Assembly: GCF_001571265.1 (NCBI RefSeq)
Contig: NZ_BCTL01000022.1
Location: 1 to 64,000, forward strand
Source of the DNA: Cedecea neteri NBRC 105707 = ATCC 33855
GTDB lineage: Bacteria > Pseudomonadota > Gammaproteobacteria > Enterobacterales > Enterobacteriaceae
Length of the DNA: 64,000 nucleotides
Reading direction: 5' to 3'
Under the pieces are notes generated by a model. That model made no database searches. It was given only the letters and a program-made list of their open reading frames with translations, and was not told the DNA's origin. The first letter of the stretch is position 1; each line of letters opens with the position of its first letter. Made by a program: the position numbers and the translations under genes. This document shows, piece by piece, positions 26,358 through 36,590 of this stretch.

Positions 26358-27983
26358 ATGAATATTTTCTCAGAAGCTGCAAGACTGGAAGAACAAAACC
26401 GCCCCTTTGCTTTGGCTCAGATTGTCGACAGCAGAGGGTCCACGCCACGGCATTCAGCCCAAATGTTGATCCGCGATGATGGCAGCATCCTGGGAACTAT
26501 TGGTGGCGGCATGGTAGAGCGCCGGGTCATTGATGAGGCGTTGGAAGCATTAAATGAAAAAGCCTCGAGAATGTTTCATGGCCGCATGGCGCGTAGCGGC
26601 AACGACGCGGTAGGCTCTGACTGCGGCGGTGCAATGTCAGTATATATCAGCGTTCACGGCCTTCGCCCGCGATTAGTACTGATTGGCGCAGGGCACGTGA
26701 ACCGTGCAGTCGCCCATAGTGCCGCGCTTCTGGGATTTGAAATCTCGGTGGCAGATATCTATCCGGAAAGTCTTAACCCCGCATTTTTTCCACCTTTAAC
26801 GCAGCTACTGCATGCGGGTACCTTCAGTGTTGCGGTAGAGAAACTTGCGATTCGGCAGGATAATTTTGTGCTGATTGCTACCAATAATAAAGACCGTGAA
26901 GCATTAGATCGGTTGATTGAACTGCCAGCCGCCTGGCTGGGGCTGTTGGCCAGCCGTCGTAAAGTGCAGGTTTTTCTACGCCAGCTGCGAGATAACGGCG
27001 TGGAGGAAGAAAAGATTGCCCGCTTACATGCCCCGGTGGGCTATGACATTGGCGCAGAAACGCCGAATGAGATTGCTATTAGCGTGATGGCCGAGATCCT
27101 ACAGGTTAAAAATCAGGCTCCCGGCGGGTTGATGATGGGCACGGACACGCCGTCACGGCCGCTGAGAGTGGTGATTCGTGGAGCGGGAGATATCGCCACC
27201 GGCGTGGCGCTGCGGCTATGGCACGCGGGCTTTAAGGTCATCATGCTGGAAGTTGAAAAACCTACGGTTATCCGCCGTACCGTGGCGTTTGCTCAGGCGG
27301 TATTTGACGGTGAAACGACGGTTGAAGGGGTAAGTGCGAAACGTGTCGCTACGGTGCAGGAAGCGCTGCGTATTGCTGAGAATGGTGCGATTCCGGTTCT
27401 GATCGACCCGCTGTGCGAATGTCTTCATGAGCTGCAGCCGGGCTGTGTGGTAGATGCCATTCTGGCGAAAGAAAATTTGGGTACGCACCCGGGGCTAGCT
27501 CCGGCAGTTATTGCGCTTGGCCCTGGATTTAACGCCGGGCAGGACTGCCACGCGGTGATTGAAACCAACCGTGGTCATTGGCTTGGGCAGGTCATTTATG
27601 AGGGCCGGGCGCAGGAAAATACCGGCGTTCCGGGCAATATCATGGGCCACACCTCACGGCGGGTAATTCGCGCGCCGGGCGCTGGCGTAATGCGTAACCG
27701 GGTGCGGCTGGGTGATGTTGTCAGTGAAGGTGATGTGATTGCGCTCGTCGGCGAGGTAGAGATCCGCGCTCCCCTGAGCGGTATGGTTCGCGGACTATTG
27801 AACGATGGGCTGGTGGTGGATACCGGCTTCAAGATTGGTGATATCGACCCACGTGGTGAGAAGGCGGATTACACCAGCGTGTCGGATAAAGCCCGAGCGA
27901 TTGGCGGCGGTGTACTTGAGGCGTTAATGACCTTAATGAATCAGAGCGTGAAGGAGAAAAAAATGCTGCTGACGGTTGCCTGA
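26358..27983 (+). CDS. yqeB: YqeB, selenium-dependent molybdenum hydroxylase maturation protein
   Basis: The start at 26358 is chosen because GAGG precedes it by 5 bases and the resulting 541 residues equal the E. coli protein. The N-terminal half is an XdhC/CoxI-type domain (QIVDSRGSTPRHSAQM, GTIGGGMVE, SDCGGAMSV, VLIGAGHVNRA Rossmann loop). The C-terminal half is an EF2563-type domain with a second Rossmann motif (GAGDIATGVALRL near 285), a conserved CHAVIETNRG and a lipoyl-like end. XdhC-type domains protect and sulfurate or selenate Moco before insertion. It is co-transcribed with yqeC. Confidence 0.92.
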   Translation: MNIFSEAARLEEQNRPFALAQIVDSRGSTPRHSAQMLIRDDGSILGTIGGGMVERRVIDEALEALNEKASRMFHGRMARSGNDAVGSDCGGAMSVYISVHGLRPRLVLIGAGHVNRAVAHSAALLGFEISVADIYPESLNPAFFPPLTQLLHAGTFSVAVEKLAIRQDNFVLIATNNKDREALDRLIELPAAWLGLLASRRKVQVFLRQLRDNGVEEEKIARLHAPVGYDIGAETPNEIAISVMAEILQVKNQAPGGLMMGTDTPSRPLRVVIRGAGDIATGVALRLWHAGFKVIMLEVEKPTVIRRTVAFAQAVFDGETTVEGVSAKRVATVQEALRIAENGAIPVLIDPLCECLHELQPGCVVDAILAKENLGTHPGLAPAVIALGPGFNAGQDCHAVIETNRGHWLGQVIYEGRAQENTGVPGNIMGHTSRRVIRAPGAGVMRNRVRLGDVVSEGDVIALVGEVEIRAPLSGMVRGLLNDGLVVDTGFKIGDIDPRGEKADYTSVSDKARAIGGGVLEALMTLMNQSVKEKKMLLTVA

Positions 27984-27993
27984 TGTGGCTTTG

Positions 27994-28038
27994 CTTATCC
28001 GGTCAACGCGATGATACGTAACGCGTTGACCAGATAAG
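27994..28038. terminator. Long hairpin between convergent yqeB and yqeA
   Basis: CTTATCCGGTCAACGCG (27994-28010) pairs with CGCGTTGACCAGATAAG (28022-28038) over 17 positions with one mismatch. It separates the convergent genes and probably acts on both strands; there is no clear T run. Confidence 0.7.
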
Positions 28039-28043
28039 TTAAC

Positions 28044-28976
28044 TTATCCCTGAATGACGGTTCCGGTTTTACCTTCAATTCCTTCTTTTGCTTTGCTCAA
28101 TACGGTAATCAACGCCTTACGACCGGGACGTGAACGGGCAAACGATGCTGCGGCCTCCACCTTCGGCAGCATTGAACCTTTCGCGAAATGCCCTTCGGCA
28201 ATAAACTGTTCGGCATCGCTCAGCGACAGATTATCCAGCCACTGTTCGTTCGGCTTGCCAAAATTGATAGCCACTTTTTCCACCGCTGTAAGAATAATCA
28301 GCATATCGGCATCAATCATTGCCGCCAGCCTGGCACTGGCCCAGTCTTTATCGATAACCGCACTTGCTCCTCGCAGATGGTTACCTTCGCGGATAACCGG
28401 GATCCCACCGCCGCCGGCGGTAATCACTACGTGGCAGGCATCCATCATGGCTTTAACCGTTTCTTTTTCAATGATATCAATCGGTTTTGGAGAGGCGACC
28501 ACTCGACGATAGCCGCGACCGGCATCTTCTTTCAGCACATAACCCTTTAGGGCAAGCTGGTCGGCCTCTTCCTTGTTGAAAAACGAACCGATAGGTTTGG
28601 TTGGGTTGCTGAACGCCGGATCGTTGGCATCCACTTCAACCTGGGTAATCAGCGTTGCCACGGGAATATGCATATTGCGCGACAGCAGTTCTTCACGCAG
28701 CGCATTTTGGAGATCGTAGCCAATGTAGCCCTGACTTAGAGCCACGCAGACCGACATTGGCAGCATCGGCGTATGTGCATCCGTTTTGGCGGCAGCTTCG
28801 AAGGCCAGGTTGATCATTCCTACCTGCGGCCCATTCCCGTGCGTGACGACCACCTGGTGCCCTTGAGCAATCAGATCGACGATGGCCTGGGATGTTTGTT
28901 TCACGGCCTGCATTTGCCCGGCCAGATCCTCGCCTAAGGCATTGCCGCCGAGGGCGAGCACAATTCTTTTACTCAT
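28044..28976 (-). CDS. yqeA: Carbamate kinase-like protein
   Basis: The 310-residue protein matches the carbamate kinase family: ALGGNALG near 8, VVTHGNGPQVG near 45, ITAGGGGIPVI near 190 and the acidic ATP-site DKDWASARLA. It would transfer the phosphate of carbamoyl phosphate to ADP, giving ATP, ammonia and CO2. It is the last gene of the ygeW-ygeX-ygeY-hyuA-yqeA operon, 12 bp after hyuA. That places it as the energy-conserving step after the YgeW carbamoyltransferase. Confidence 0.93.
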   Translation of the reverse strand: MSKRIVLALGGNALGEDLAGQMQAVKQTSQAIVDLIAQGHQVVVTHGNGPQVGMINLAFEAAAKTDAHTPMLPMSVCVALSQGYIGYDLQNALREELLSRNMHIPVATLITQVEVDANDPAFSNPTKPIGSFFNKEEADQLALKGYVLKEDAGRGYRRVVASPKPIDIIEKETVKAMMDACHVVITAGGGGIPVIREGNHLRGASAVIDKDWASARLAAMIDADMLIILTAVEKVAINFGKPNEQWLDNLSLSDAEQFIAEGHFAKGSMLPKVEAAASFARSRPGRKALITVLSKAKEGIEGKTGTVIQG

Positions 28977-28988
28977 GGATTCCTCACT

Positions 28989-30404
28989 TTAGGATGCATT
29001 GCTGCGCATTGATAAATGCGCGGCAGAAAAGGGGGCCCGGCGCAGGAAACGCCCCTGACCTGCGATGCCGGTGAAACTGCCGTTGTTGAAAATTACCCGG
29101 CCGTGAGACAAGGTCTGACGAATGTAGCCCTGGCAGACAAAGCCTTCCCACGGTGAATAGTCCGCGTTGTCATGCAACATTTCATGGCGGATAGTCGTGC
29201 TCCGACGTGGATCGATAATCACCACATCGCCATCTGCCCCAGGCGCCAGACGCCCTTTTTGTGGCCACAGGCCAAAAAGTTTTGCAGGGTTGGCGCTGGT
29301 GAGCGCGACAAAATGCTCCGGCGTTATTCGCCCGGTCATTACGCCGTGCGAGAACAGCAGCAACAGGCGGTTTTCTACACCCGGCAGGCCGTTCGGACAG
29401 CGGCTAAAATCACCGCCGGAAAGATGCAGCCGCTGCGCCATAGAAAACGCACAGTGGTCGGTAGCCAGCACGTCAATTTGCCCCCCGGCAATACCGCACC
29501 ACAGCGCGTCGTTATTGCTGGCATTACGCAAAGGTGGGCTGAGCAGATACTTCAGCGCATCCTCACGTTCATAGCAACGGTCATCCAGCAGAAGGTACTG
29601 CGGGCAGGTTTCTACCCACACCGGCTGGTGGCGCGAACGGGCAAGACGCAAGTATTCCAACCCCAGGCCATTAGAGAGATGCACGATATACAGCGGCGCA
29701 TTACCCGCTAGCTGGGCGAGATTGATCATGCGAGCGATGGCTTCCGCTTCACATTCTAACGGGCGGCTAAGCGCGTGATAGCGGGGGGCGGTGTTACCGG
29801 CTGCCAAAAATTCGGCGCGTTTGCGGGCTATCGCAGCGTCATTTTCAGGGTGAACGGTGGCCAGTGCCCCGGCGCGATGCAGATGACGCAGCGCCTGAAG
29901 CACTTCATCATCGTTGAGTTTGTATTGATAGGTGAGATAGAGCTTGAAGCTGCTGATTCCTGCTTCAACCATCATTGGAATTTCATCGAGGATGGCGTGG
30001 TTAATATGCTGAATCACGCCGTGAAAGCTGTAATCGATAACCGCTTTGTAGGCGGCGTAGCCATGGTAGGTTTCAAGCTGATGGCGCAACCGGCAGCCCA
30101 CCGGACCAAAGCCCATATGATCAACAATAGTGGTTGTGCCGCCGCAGGCCGCCGCGCGAGTGCCGGTAAAAAAGTCGTCGCAGCTGCGGGCCAGCCCGGT
30201 ATCAATATTAAAGTGAGTGTGAACATCCACGCCGCCAGGCATCACATAACATCCGCTGGCATCGATAATTTCGCAGGGCTGCTCCACGGTGATTTCGTCG
30301 ATATTATCGGCAAGCTGGCTAACCAGGCCATTCTCAATGAGTAAGTCCTGTTTTGCCTGGCCGTCAGCGTTGACCACAATGCCGTTTTTAATCAATACGC
30401 GCAT
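28989..30404 (-). CDS. hyuA: D-hydantoinase/dihydropyrimidinase-family amidohydrolase
   Basis: The 471-residue enzyme has the dinuclear metal site of cyclic amidases: VDVHTHFN near 59, the carboxylated-Lys segment SSFKLYLTY near 150, VHPEND, YIVHLSNG and LATDHCAF near 312. It matches E. coli HyuA (YgeZ), which opens hydantoin-like rings. In this operon it probably hydrolyses a five-membered ureido ring intermediate of urate breakdown. It is fourth of five genes, 51 bp after ygeY. Confidence 0.92.
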   Translation of the reverse strand: MRVLIKNGIVVNADGQAKQDLLIENGLVSQLADNIDEITVEQPCEIIDASGCYVMPGGVDVHTHFNIDTGLARSCDDFFTGTRAAACGGTTTIVDHMGFGPVGCRLRHQLETYHGYAAYKAVIDYSFHGVIQHINHAILDEIPMMVEAGISSFKLYLTYQYKLNDDEVLQALRHLHRAGALATVHPENDAAIARKRAEFLAAGNTAPRYHALSRPLECEAEAIARMINLAQLAGNAPLYIVHLSNGLGLEYLRLARSRHQPVWVETCPQYLLLDDRCYEREDALKYLLSPPLRNASNNDALWCGIAGGQIDVLATDHCAFSMAQRLHLSGGDFSRCPNGLPGVENRLLLLFSHGVMTGRITPEHFVALTSANPAKLFGLWPQKGRLAPGADGDVVIIDPRRSTTIRHEMLHDNADYSPWEGFVCQGYIRQTLSHGRVIFNNGSFTGIAGQGRFLRRAPFSAAHLSMRSNAS

Positions 30405-30455
30405 AAAGAACTCCAGACTCCCGCCGCGAACGACGGGAGGAATAACGAGGCAGAA

Positions 30456-31667
30456 TTACTCGGTTGCCAGCCAGCTCAGTGGAATGGAGGCATACATCGC
30501 AGCACAGGTCACCAGATGTGATTTCCAGGTTTTTTCATTAGGCGCGTGGGCTTCTGGCTCTTTGCCAGGGCCAAAGCCAATGACCGGAATGCCGTGGCGA
30601 CCCATGATAGACACACCGTTGGTAGAAAACGTCCACTTATCGACTACCGGCGCTTTGCCGAACAGCCCCTCGTAGGCATTGCTTAACGCCCGGACGGTAA
30701 AGTGGTTTTCTTCGACTTTCCAGGTTGGGAAGTAGCATTCGGTTGGGTATACCAGGCCAGTCCATGATGGGCGATCGTAGTGATACATTGACACGGCTGC
30801 GCCCGAGTTTTGTACTGCCGGCAGGGCACGTATTTCTTCCAGCGCACCCTCCCATGTTTCACCCCAAGTCAGACGACGGTCGATAGACACCGCACAGCTG
30901 TCAGCAACCGCGCAGCGGCTAGGGGAGGTGAAGAAAATTTCAGAAACGGTCAGCGTGCCTTTGCCGAGGAACTCATCATTACCCAGATTGTGTGAAAGCA
31001 GCTGTAATTCATTAAGGATTGGACCCATTTTGAAAATGGCATTATCACCGCGCTCTGGCGCAGAGCCGTGGCAGCTGACGCCTTGCACATCGACACGAAT
31101 CTCCATACGCCCACGATGGCCGCGATAAATTTGGCAGTCGGTTGGCTCGGTACTGACGACAAATTCAGGGCGGATGCCGGACTGTTCAATGATGTACTGC
31201 CAGCACAGGCCATCGCAGTCTTCTTCCTGCACAGTGCCGGTAACCAGCAGGGTATATTCGTCTTCCAGACCGAGATCTTTGATGATTTTCCCGGCATAAA
31301 CCATCGATGCCATACCGCCTTCCTGGTCGGACGCGCCGCGACCGCCAATCAGCTCATCGGTTTCCATCCCCTGATACGGATCAAAGCTCCAGTTTTTGAC
31401 GTTGCCGATACCCACGGTATCAATATGCGCATCCATTGCCACCAGGCGCGGACCGTGGCCGATATAGCCCAGCACGTTGCCCATTGGGTCAATTTCTACC
31501 TTGTCGAAGCCGACTTTCTCCATCTCTTCTTTTATGCGGTGAACGACGCGTTTTTCGTCGCTGCTTTCGCTCGGGATGGCAATCATATCGCGCAGGAAAC
31601 GAGTCATGTCCTGCTGGTAGTGGTTTGCTTTTTCAAGAATCAATTTAAACGGAATATGCTTAGCCAT
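30456..31667 (-). CDS. ygeY: M20-family metallohydrolase YgeY
   Basis: At 403 residues it carries the M20/ArgE zinc-site pattern: [10 protein letters not shown] near 78, [10 protein letters not shown] near 109 (bridging Asp), TVQEEDCDG near 145 (catalytic Glu) and a later STEPTD. The family hydrolyses N-acyl or carbamoyl amides. YgeY belongs to the conserved gene set for anaerobic urate degradation, working alongside the 2,3-diaminopropionate ammonia-lyase YgeX; its exact substrate is not settled by sequence. It sits between ygeX (33 bp) and hyuA. Confidence 0.92.
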   Translation of the reverse strand: MAKHIPFKLILEKANHYQQDMTRFLRDMIAIPSESSDEKRVVHRIKEEMEKVGFDKVEIDPMGNVLGYIGHGPRLVAMDAHIDTVGIGNVKNWSFDPYQGMETDELIGGRGASDQEGGMASMVYAGKIIKDLGLEDEYTLLVTGTVQEEDCDGLCWQYIIEQSGIRPEFVVSTEPTDCQIYRGHRGRMEIRVDVQGVSCHGSAPERGDNAIFKMGPILNELQLLSHNLGNDEFLGKGTLTVSEIFFTSPSRCAVADSCAVSIDRRLTWGETWEGALEEIRALPAVQNSGAAVSMYHYDRPSWTGLVYPTECYFPTWKVEENHFTVRALSNAYEGLFGKAPVVDKWTFSTNGVSIMGRHGIPVIGFGPGKEPEAHAPNEKTWKSHLVTCAAMYASIPLSWLATE

Positions 31668-31700
31668 GCCTATGTTCTCCAGTTCTGAATTTGTTGTGCA

Positions 31701-32900
31701 TTACAGTGCGGCCGGGTGCTTACCCGCCCAGACGACTTCCCGATAGTGCTTCACGTCGGTGTCGCCTTCGGTGCTGATAACCAGCACGATGGAGTCGCTG
31801 TCCAGTTGCAGCTTGTTCATTAGCGCTTCGCGCTGAGGGTGGTAGTGAATGGCGGCCAGTGCACCCAGGCCGACAGCACCGGATTCACCGGAAATAACGC
31901 GCGGGTCGTGGCCGAGCGGGTTACCCAGGACGCGCATTCCAAGCGCGGCGACAGCGTCCTGGCAGGAGATAAACTGCGTAGAACAATTGCGCAGCAGCTC
32001 CCAGCCGAGCGGATTTGGTTCACCGCAGGCCAGACCGGCCATAATGGTGGCCATATCACCGCCGACGTTAACTATCTGACCTTTAACGCCCGAGCGATAA
32101 ATACAGTCAGCCAGTTCCGGCTCGACAATGACTGAATGCAGGTTGTGGGCGCCGTAGACATCAGCCAGATAACCCAGCACACCGCCGGCCATGGCACCTA
32201 CACCTGCCTGTAAGAACACGTGAGTAGGGCGGGCAATGCCCATCGACGCCATTTGTTCGACGGCCTCATCGGCTAGCGTGGCGTAGCCTTGCATAATCCA
32301 GGTTGGAATTTTGGTGTAACCATCCCAGGCGGTGTCCTGCACGACTTCCCAGCCGTTCTTCTGTGCGGTTTGCATCGTGAAGCGCACGGTATCGTCGTAG
32401 TTCATGTCGGTGACGATGCACTCGGCACCCAGACGCAGAATTGCGTCAACGCGCTCTTGTGCCGAGCCTTTAGGCATGTACACCACCGCGTTTTGCCCAA
32501 GCTGCCTGGCCGCCCATGCGACGCCACGTCCGTGGTTGCCGTCGGTGGTAGTGGCAAAGGTCATCTTTTCGGTGATGCGTGTTTTCAGATCTTCTAGCGA
32601 CAGGTCATCGATATTCAGCTGATACTTTTCGCACAGCAGCTGGGCGATAGCATAGGAGCCTCCAAGCATCTTGAAAGCGTTCAGGCCAAAGCGCTGTGAC
32701 TCATCTTTAACCAGAATTTTTCGCACGCCAAACAGCGTGGCCAGCTCGTTCAGGGCATACAGCGGCGTTGGTTTATAACCTGCTATTTTTTGATGAAAAT
32801 GCCGCGCCTGTTGCGCCTGTTTGCGGGAAAACAAAGACGAGGTTTCACCCGTAAAAAAGCGGTTATCGGCGATATCCATTTTCAGTGAGAAGGCAGACAT
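31701..32900 (-). CDS. ygeX: 2,3-diaminopropionate ammonia-lyase
   Basis: The 399-residue fold-type II PLP enzyme has the Schiff-base Lys in FGLNAFKMLGG (near 78), the TDGNHGRGVAW substrate/phosphate motif and a glycine-rich QAGVGAMAGGVLG loop. It matches the E. coli enzyme that converts 2,3-diaminopropionate to pyruvate and ammonia, the route by which purine carbon enters central metabolism. Spacing to ygeW is 60 bp and to ygeY 33 bp, consistent with one operon. Confidence 0.94.
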   Translation of the reverse strand: MSAFSLKMDIADNRFFTGETSSLFSRKQAQQARHFHQKIAGYKPTPLYALNELATLFGVRKILVKDESQRFGLNAFKMLGGSYAIAQLLCEKYQLNIDDLSLEDLKTRITEKMTFATTTDGNHGRGVAWAARQLGQNAVVYMPKGSAQERVDAILRLGAECIVTDMNYDDTVRFTMQTAQKNGWEVVQDTAWDGYTKIPTWIMQGYATLADEAVEQMASMGIARPTHVFLQAGVGAMAGGVLGYLADVYGAHNLHSVIVEPELADCIYRSGVKGQIVNVGGDMATIMAGLACGEPNPLGWELLRNCSTQFISCQDAVAALGMRVLGNPLGHDPRVISGESGAVGLGALAAIHYHPQREALMNKLQLDSDSIVLVISTEGDTDVKHYREVVWAGKHPAAL

Positions 32901-32960
32901 ACTCTGTCCTTATTCGTCATGATGAAGCTGTAGAGCTGGCCCGCAGGCCAGCCAGAGAGT

Positions 32961-34148
32961 TTATTTAATGCGCTTTTGCGCTTCGCTGAGCAGCTCTTCG
33001 AGCAGTTGTCCCGGTTGGGCATATTTACGGCAGAGGATCATGGCGGCGATGATGTACGGCTTCCAGCTCGCTTCTTTGTAGGTCGCGATACGGTATTTTT
33101 CGAATACGGTATCGGCCACTTCACCTTCTTCACAGGAAACGCCGGTGATATCGGCAGGCAAGCAGTGCATATACAGCGCTTCGCCGTCGCGCGTTTTCGC
33201 CATCATCTCTTCGGTGCAGTGCCAGTTTTTGTGCTGGGCGTTTTGCGCCAGACAGGCTTTCTCCAGCGCTTTAAGGCCTTCATGATCGTTGGCACGCAGC
33301 AGTTCGGTACGCTGTTCCATCACCTGATAAGGCGCCCAGGACTTCGGGTAGACGATATCCGCATCGTTAAAGGCTTCGGCCATATCGGTCACCTGACGGA
33401 AACTGCCGCCGGAAGCTTTAGCATTGTTTTTCGCCACTTCAATCACGTCCGGGATCAGGTCATAGCCTTCCGGATGCGCCAAAGTGACGTCCATGCCAAA
33501 CCGTGTCATCAGGCCGATAATGCCCTGTGGTACAGAGAGCGGCTTGCCGTAGCTTGGCGAATACGCCCAGGTCATGGCTATTTTTTTGCCCTTGAGATTT
33601 TCCAGAGAACCGAAATGTTCACGTAGCCAGGCAAGGTCGGCCATGGATTGCGTAGGGTGGTCGATATCACACTGCAGGTTAATTAGCGCAGGGCGCTGAG
33701 GAAGTACTCCCTGTTTGTGGCCGTCGTCCAACGCTTCACCCACTTCACGCATATAGGCGTTACCGGCCCCGAGGAACATATCATCACGAATCCCAATGGC
33801 GTCGGCGCAGAAGGAAATCATATTGGCGGTTTCACGCACCGTTTCACCGTGTGCAATCTGTGACTTTCCTTCGTCTAAATCCTGCTGTGCCAGCCCCAGG
33901 AGGTTTAGCGCGGAAGCATAAGAGAAGCGGGTGCGGGTTGAGTTATCGCGGAACACCGAGATACCCAGGCCGCTGTTAAACACTTTGGTGGCAATATTTT
34001 CGGCTCGCAGGGTCTTTAAAGCATCGGCCACGTCCAATACCTGTTTCAGTTCGTCAGGAGATTGCTCCCACGTAAGCAGGAAGTCTTTCTCATGCAGGCT
34101 GGAATTAAGCTTATTGATATCCTTAATCAGTTCGTTAACAGTTTTCAT
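32961..34148 (-). CDS. ygeW: YgeW, putative carbamoyltransferase of the purine pathway
   Basis: The 395-residue protein carries the aspartate/ornithine carbamoyltransferase signatures: carbamoyl-phosphate loop FRDNSTRTRF near 67, HPTQ near 164 and HCLPAD near 330. YgeW differs from ATCase/OTCase in its second-substrate region, and its acceptor is thought to be an ureido or oxamate-type intermediate. Run in reverse it would yield carbamoyl phosphate for YqeA. It is first in the five-gene operon, with a sigma-54-like element about 75 bp upstream and uacR divergent beyond. Confidence 0.93.
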   Translation of the reverse strand: MKTVNELIKDINKLNSSLHEKDFLLTWEQSPDELKQVLDVADALKTLRAENIATKVFNSGLGISVFRDNSTRTRFSYASALNLLGLAQQDLDEGKSQIAHGETVRETANMISFCADAIGIRDDMFLGAGNAYMREVGEALDDGHKQGVLPQRPALINLQCDIDHPTQSMADLAWLREHFGSLENLKGKKIAMTWAYSPSYGKPLSVPQGIIGLMTRFGMDVTLAHPEGYDLIPDVIEVAKNNAKASGGSFRQVTDMAEAFNDADIVYPKSWAPYQVMEQRTELLRANDHEGLKALEKACLAQNAQHKNWHCTEEMMAKTRDGEALYMHCLPADITGVSCEEGEVADTVFEKYRIATYKEASWKPYIIAAMILCRKYAQPGQLLEELLSEAQKRIK

Positions 34149-34224
34149 TTTTCAATCCTGGTAGTGAATGGCAGCTTATTAATTGCTGGTGGCAGTGCGC
34201 GGAGGCCAGCGTTGCAATTCAACT

Positions 34225-34240
34225 AACAATAAGCATGCCA
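34225..34240 (-). promoter_or_regulatory. Weak sigma-54-like element upstream of ygeW
   Basis: On the minus strand, TTGGCAT then TTGTT at consensus spacing. The -24 GG is kept but the -12 reads GT rather than GC, so this is the least certain of the set. Confidence 0.35.
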
Positions 34241-34600
34241 ACTCCAAATTAAAGTGGGATCGAACGTCTAAATGGCAGGGTTATGGGAGGGTGGTCACGA
34301 AATCAGGCTAACTGGATGGAATTTTCAGACATAAATTAAAGAGAGAAACTCGTTGTGCATGTATTTATACACCGATATTAAGGGGCGGAAGTTAAGTATC
34401 TGATGAGAAATTCTTCAAATTGATAAAATAGCACTCTCAATTATCATATTGATATGAAAGTGTGATGTTAATTCCAACTTTTCTTTAAGAACAGGAAAAG
34501 AGAATGTGCCTGCATCAATTATTGTCTGGCGCTGGGGTAGTATCATCAACAAACCCTCAATACGGTTGTTCACCCGGCATTGCTTTCAGTGAGTGAGAAT

Positions 34601-36385
34601 ATGACACCTTCGAATACGCCTTCTGTCTTGATGCAAATTCAGCCTACAATTCAACGTTTTGCCCGCATGCTTTCGAGCGTGCTTCAGCTAGAGGTTGAAA
34701 TTGTCGACAATTCGCTGTGCCGCGTTGCCGGTACGGGAGCTTACGGAAAGTTTCTTGGGCGAAAATTAAATACAGATTCGAGACTTCTTCGTTACATTAT
34801 TGAAACAAAGAAGGAAAAAGTGGTCACGCATTCACGCTTTGATCCGCTGTGCAAAGGCTGCGAGAGTAAAGAAACCTGTAAAGAAAAAGCCTTCCTTGGT
34901 ACCCCCGTTATTTATCAAGAACAGTGCGTAGGCGTGATCAGTCTGATCGCGTTGACGTGTGACCAACAAGAAAGAATAAACGATAATATCACCGAGTTTT
35001 CCGACTATGTACGTCATGTTTCCTCTATATTTGTGTCTCGCTTACTGGAAGATCAAAGCGGTGGCGATAATATCCAAAAAATATTTCTAACAATGCTTGA
35101 TAACATGGATCAGGGCGTTCTTGTCGTCAGTCAGGAACAAAAAATTAAGTTCATCAATCAGGCTGCCTTAAAAATTCTTGGAGTAAGCCAGGGCAATATT
35201 GTCGGGAAAAACATTAACTTTCGGCCTTTGACTTTTGCTCAAAACTTTATTCGTGGTCATATGCAGCACGTTATTTCTATTGATGATAAGAAAGAGCTGA
35301 TTATTGGCCAGCTGCATGCCGTCCAGGATCAATGGCTATTTCTTATGGCGTTTCATCAGTCACACACTTCCGCCGATATTTCGACGCAGCAGGACGGGCC
35401 GCAGATTGAGCAGATGGTCGGAGAATGTCGCCCTATGCGGCAGCTAAAAAAGTTAATTAGCCGCATAGCACCTAGCCCTTCCAGCGTGATGATTGCCGGG
35501 GAAAGCGGTACCGGAAAAGAAGTTGTTGCCAGGGCGATACACAAGCTAAGCGACCGTAAAGATAAACCGTTTATCGCTATTAACTGTGCGGCCATCCCAG
35601 AGCAGCTGCTGGAAAGTGAGCTTTTTGGTTATGTAAAAGGGGCGTTTACCGGAGCATCTGTTAACGGTAAAACCGGGTTGATTCAGGCGGCAAATAACGG
35701 TACCTTATTTCTAGATGAAATTGGCGATATGCCATTAACGCTCCAGGCGAAGCTGCTGCGCGCGATTGAATCTCGTGAAATTCAACCGGTGGGTGCCAGC
35801 CACCCCGTACCGGTGGATATTCGTATTATTTCGGCGACCAACCAAAACCTTGACCAGTTCATCACAGAGGGTAAGTTTCGTGAGGACCTCTACTACCGAC
35901 TGAATGTTATCCCGCTTCGGTTGCCGCCGCTACGCGAGCGTCAGGAAGATATTGAGCTGCTGATTCACTATTTTCTTCATCTACATACCCGTCGGCTTGA
36001 GCTGGTGTATCCCGGCGTGGCGCCTGAAGTGATAACGCTGTTAAAGCACTATCGCTGGCCGGGCAATATCCGAGAGTTAAGTAACCTAATGGAGTATTTG
36101 GTGAATGTCGTGCCGTCTGGGGAGGTGATTGACGTTTCCTTACTGCCGCCAAATCTGATCAACAGCGGGAAACTGAGCGATCGCATCGAACCGGCAATGC
36201 CTGCTTCACGCGTTATGGCCGCAAAAGAAGAAGAGGGCGTTACCGGGCTGGAGGAGATGGAACGGCAGATGATTCGTGATGCTTTAACCCGCTACAGTAA
36301 TAAAAAACAGGCGGCAGACGAGCTAGGCATTGGGATTGCTACGCTGTATCGCAAGATAAAAAAATACGATCTAAGCCTCACGTAG
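34601..36385 (+). CDS. uacR: Sigma-54-dependent activator of the purine/urate locus
   Basis: The start at 34601 (594 residues) fits the GTGAG-type ribosome site and the E. coli YgeV/UacR N-terminus; an upstream TTG is less likely. It has an N-terminal sensory region with Cys-rich CKGCESKETC near 85-95, then a PAS domain (about 165-270). The AAA+ domain carries GESGTGKE, the sigma-54 contact motif GAFTGA and FLDEIGDMP, and a Fis-type HTH lies at the C-terminus (NKKQAADELGIGIATLYRK). It would activate the -24/-12 promoters found across the locus. The N-terminal Cys cluster may hold Fe-S or zinc. Confidence 0.93.
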   Translation: MTPSNTPSVLMQIQPTIQRFARMLSSVLQLEVEIVDNSLCRVAGTGAYGKFLGRKLNTDSRLLRYIIETKKEKVVTHSRFDPLCKGCESKETCKEKAFLGTPVIYQEQCVGVISLIALTCDQQERINDNITEFSDYVRHVSSIFVSRLLEDQSGGDNIQKIFLTMLDNMDQGVLVVSQEQKIKFINQAALKILGVSQGNIVGKNINFRPLTFAQNFIRGHMQHVISIDDKKELIIGQLHAVQDQWLFLMAFHQSHTSADISTQQDGPQIEQMVGECRPMRQLKKLISRIAPSPSSVMIAGESGTGKEVVARAIHKLSDRKDKPFIAINCAAIPEQLLESELFGYVKGAFTGASVNGKTGLIQAANNGTLFLDEIGDMPLTLQAKLLRAIESREIQPVGASHPVPVDIRIISATNQNLDQFITEGKFREDLYYRLNVIPLRLPPLRERQEDIELLIHYFLHLHTRRLELVYPGVAPEVITLLKHYRWPGNIRELSNLMEYLVNVVPSGEVIDVSLLPPNLINSGKLSDRIEPAMPASRVMAAKEEEGVTGLEEMERQMIRDALTRYSNKKQAADELGIGIATLYRKIKKYDLSLT

Positions 36386-36555
36386 ATTGTGCGCTCTTCA
36401 GAAGCAGTTTATAGGCCATGAATCTGTATCTCTTACGTGAATTCTGACGCGTTATGGTGCTGTCAAAACCCCAGAATTCGCATAGCGCACGAATAATTAA
36501 CTAATTCATTTGTAATTTTCTCACACAAAAAGCCAGGCATCCAGTACTGGCATCA

Positions 36556-36590
36556 CCCAGGCGGTATATCTCGCACTCAGAATGCCTGGG
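36556..36590. repeat. Hairpin-forming inverted repeat downstream of uacR
   Basis: CCCAGGC and GCCTGGG form a 7-bp stem; an overlapping alternative pairs CCAGGCAT (36533) with ATGCCTGG. A second inverted repeat TTCCTCGA/TCGAGGAA lies at 36648-36684. The 560 bases between uacR and the toxin remnant hold these structures and no gene I can support. Confidence 0.4.
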
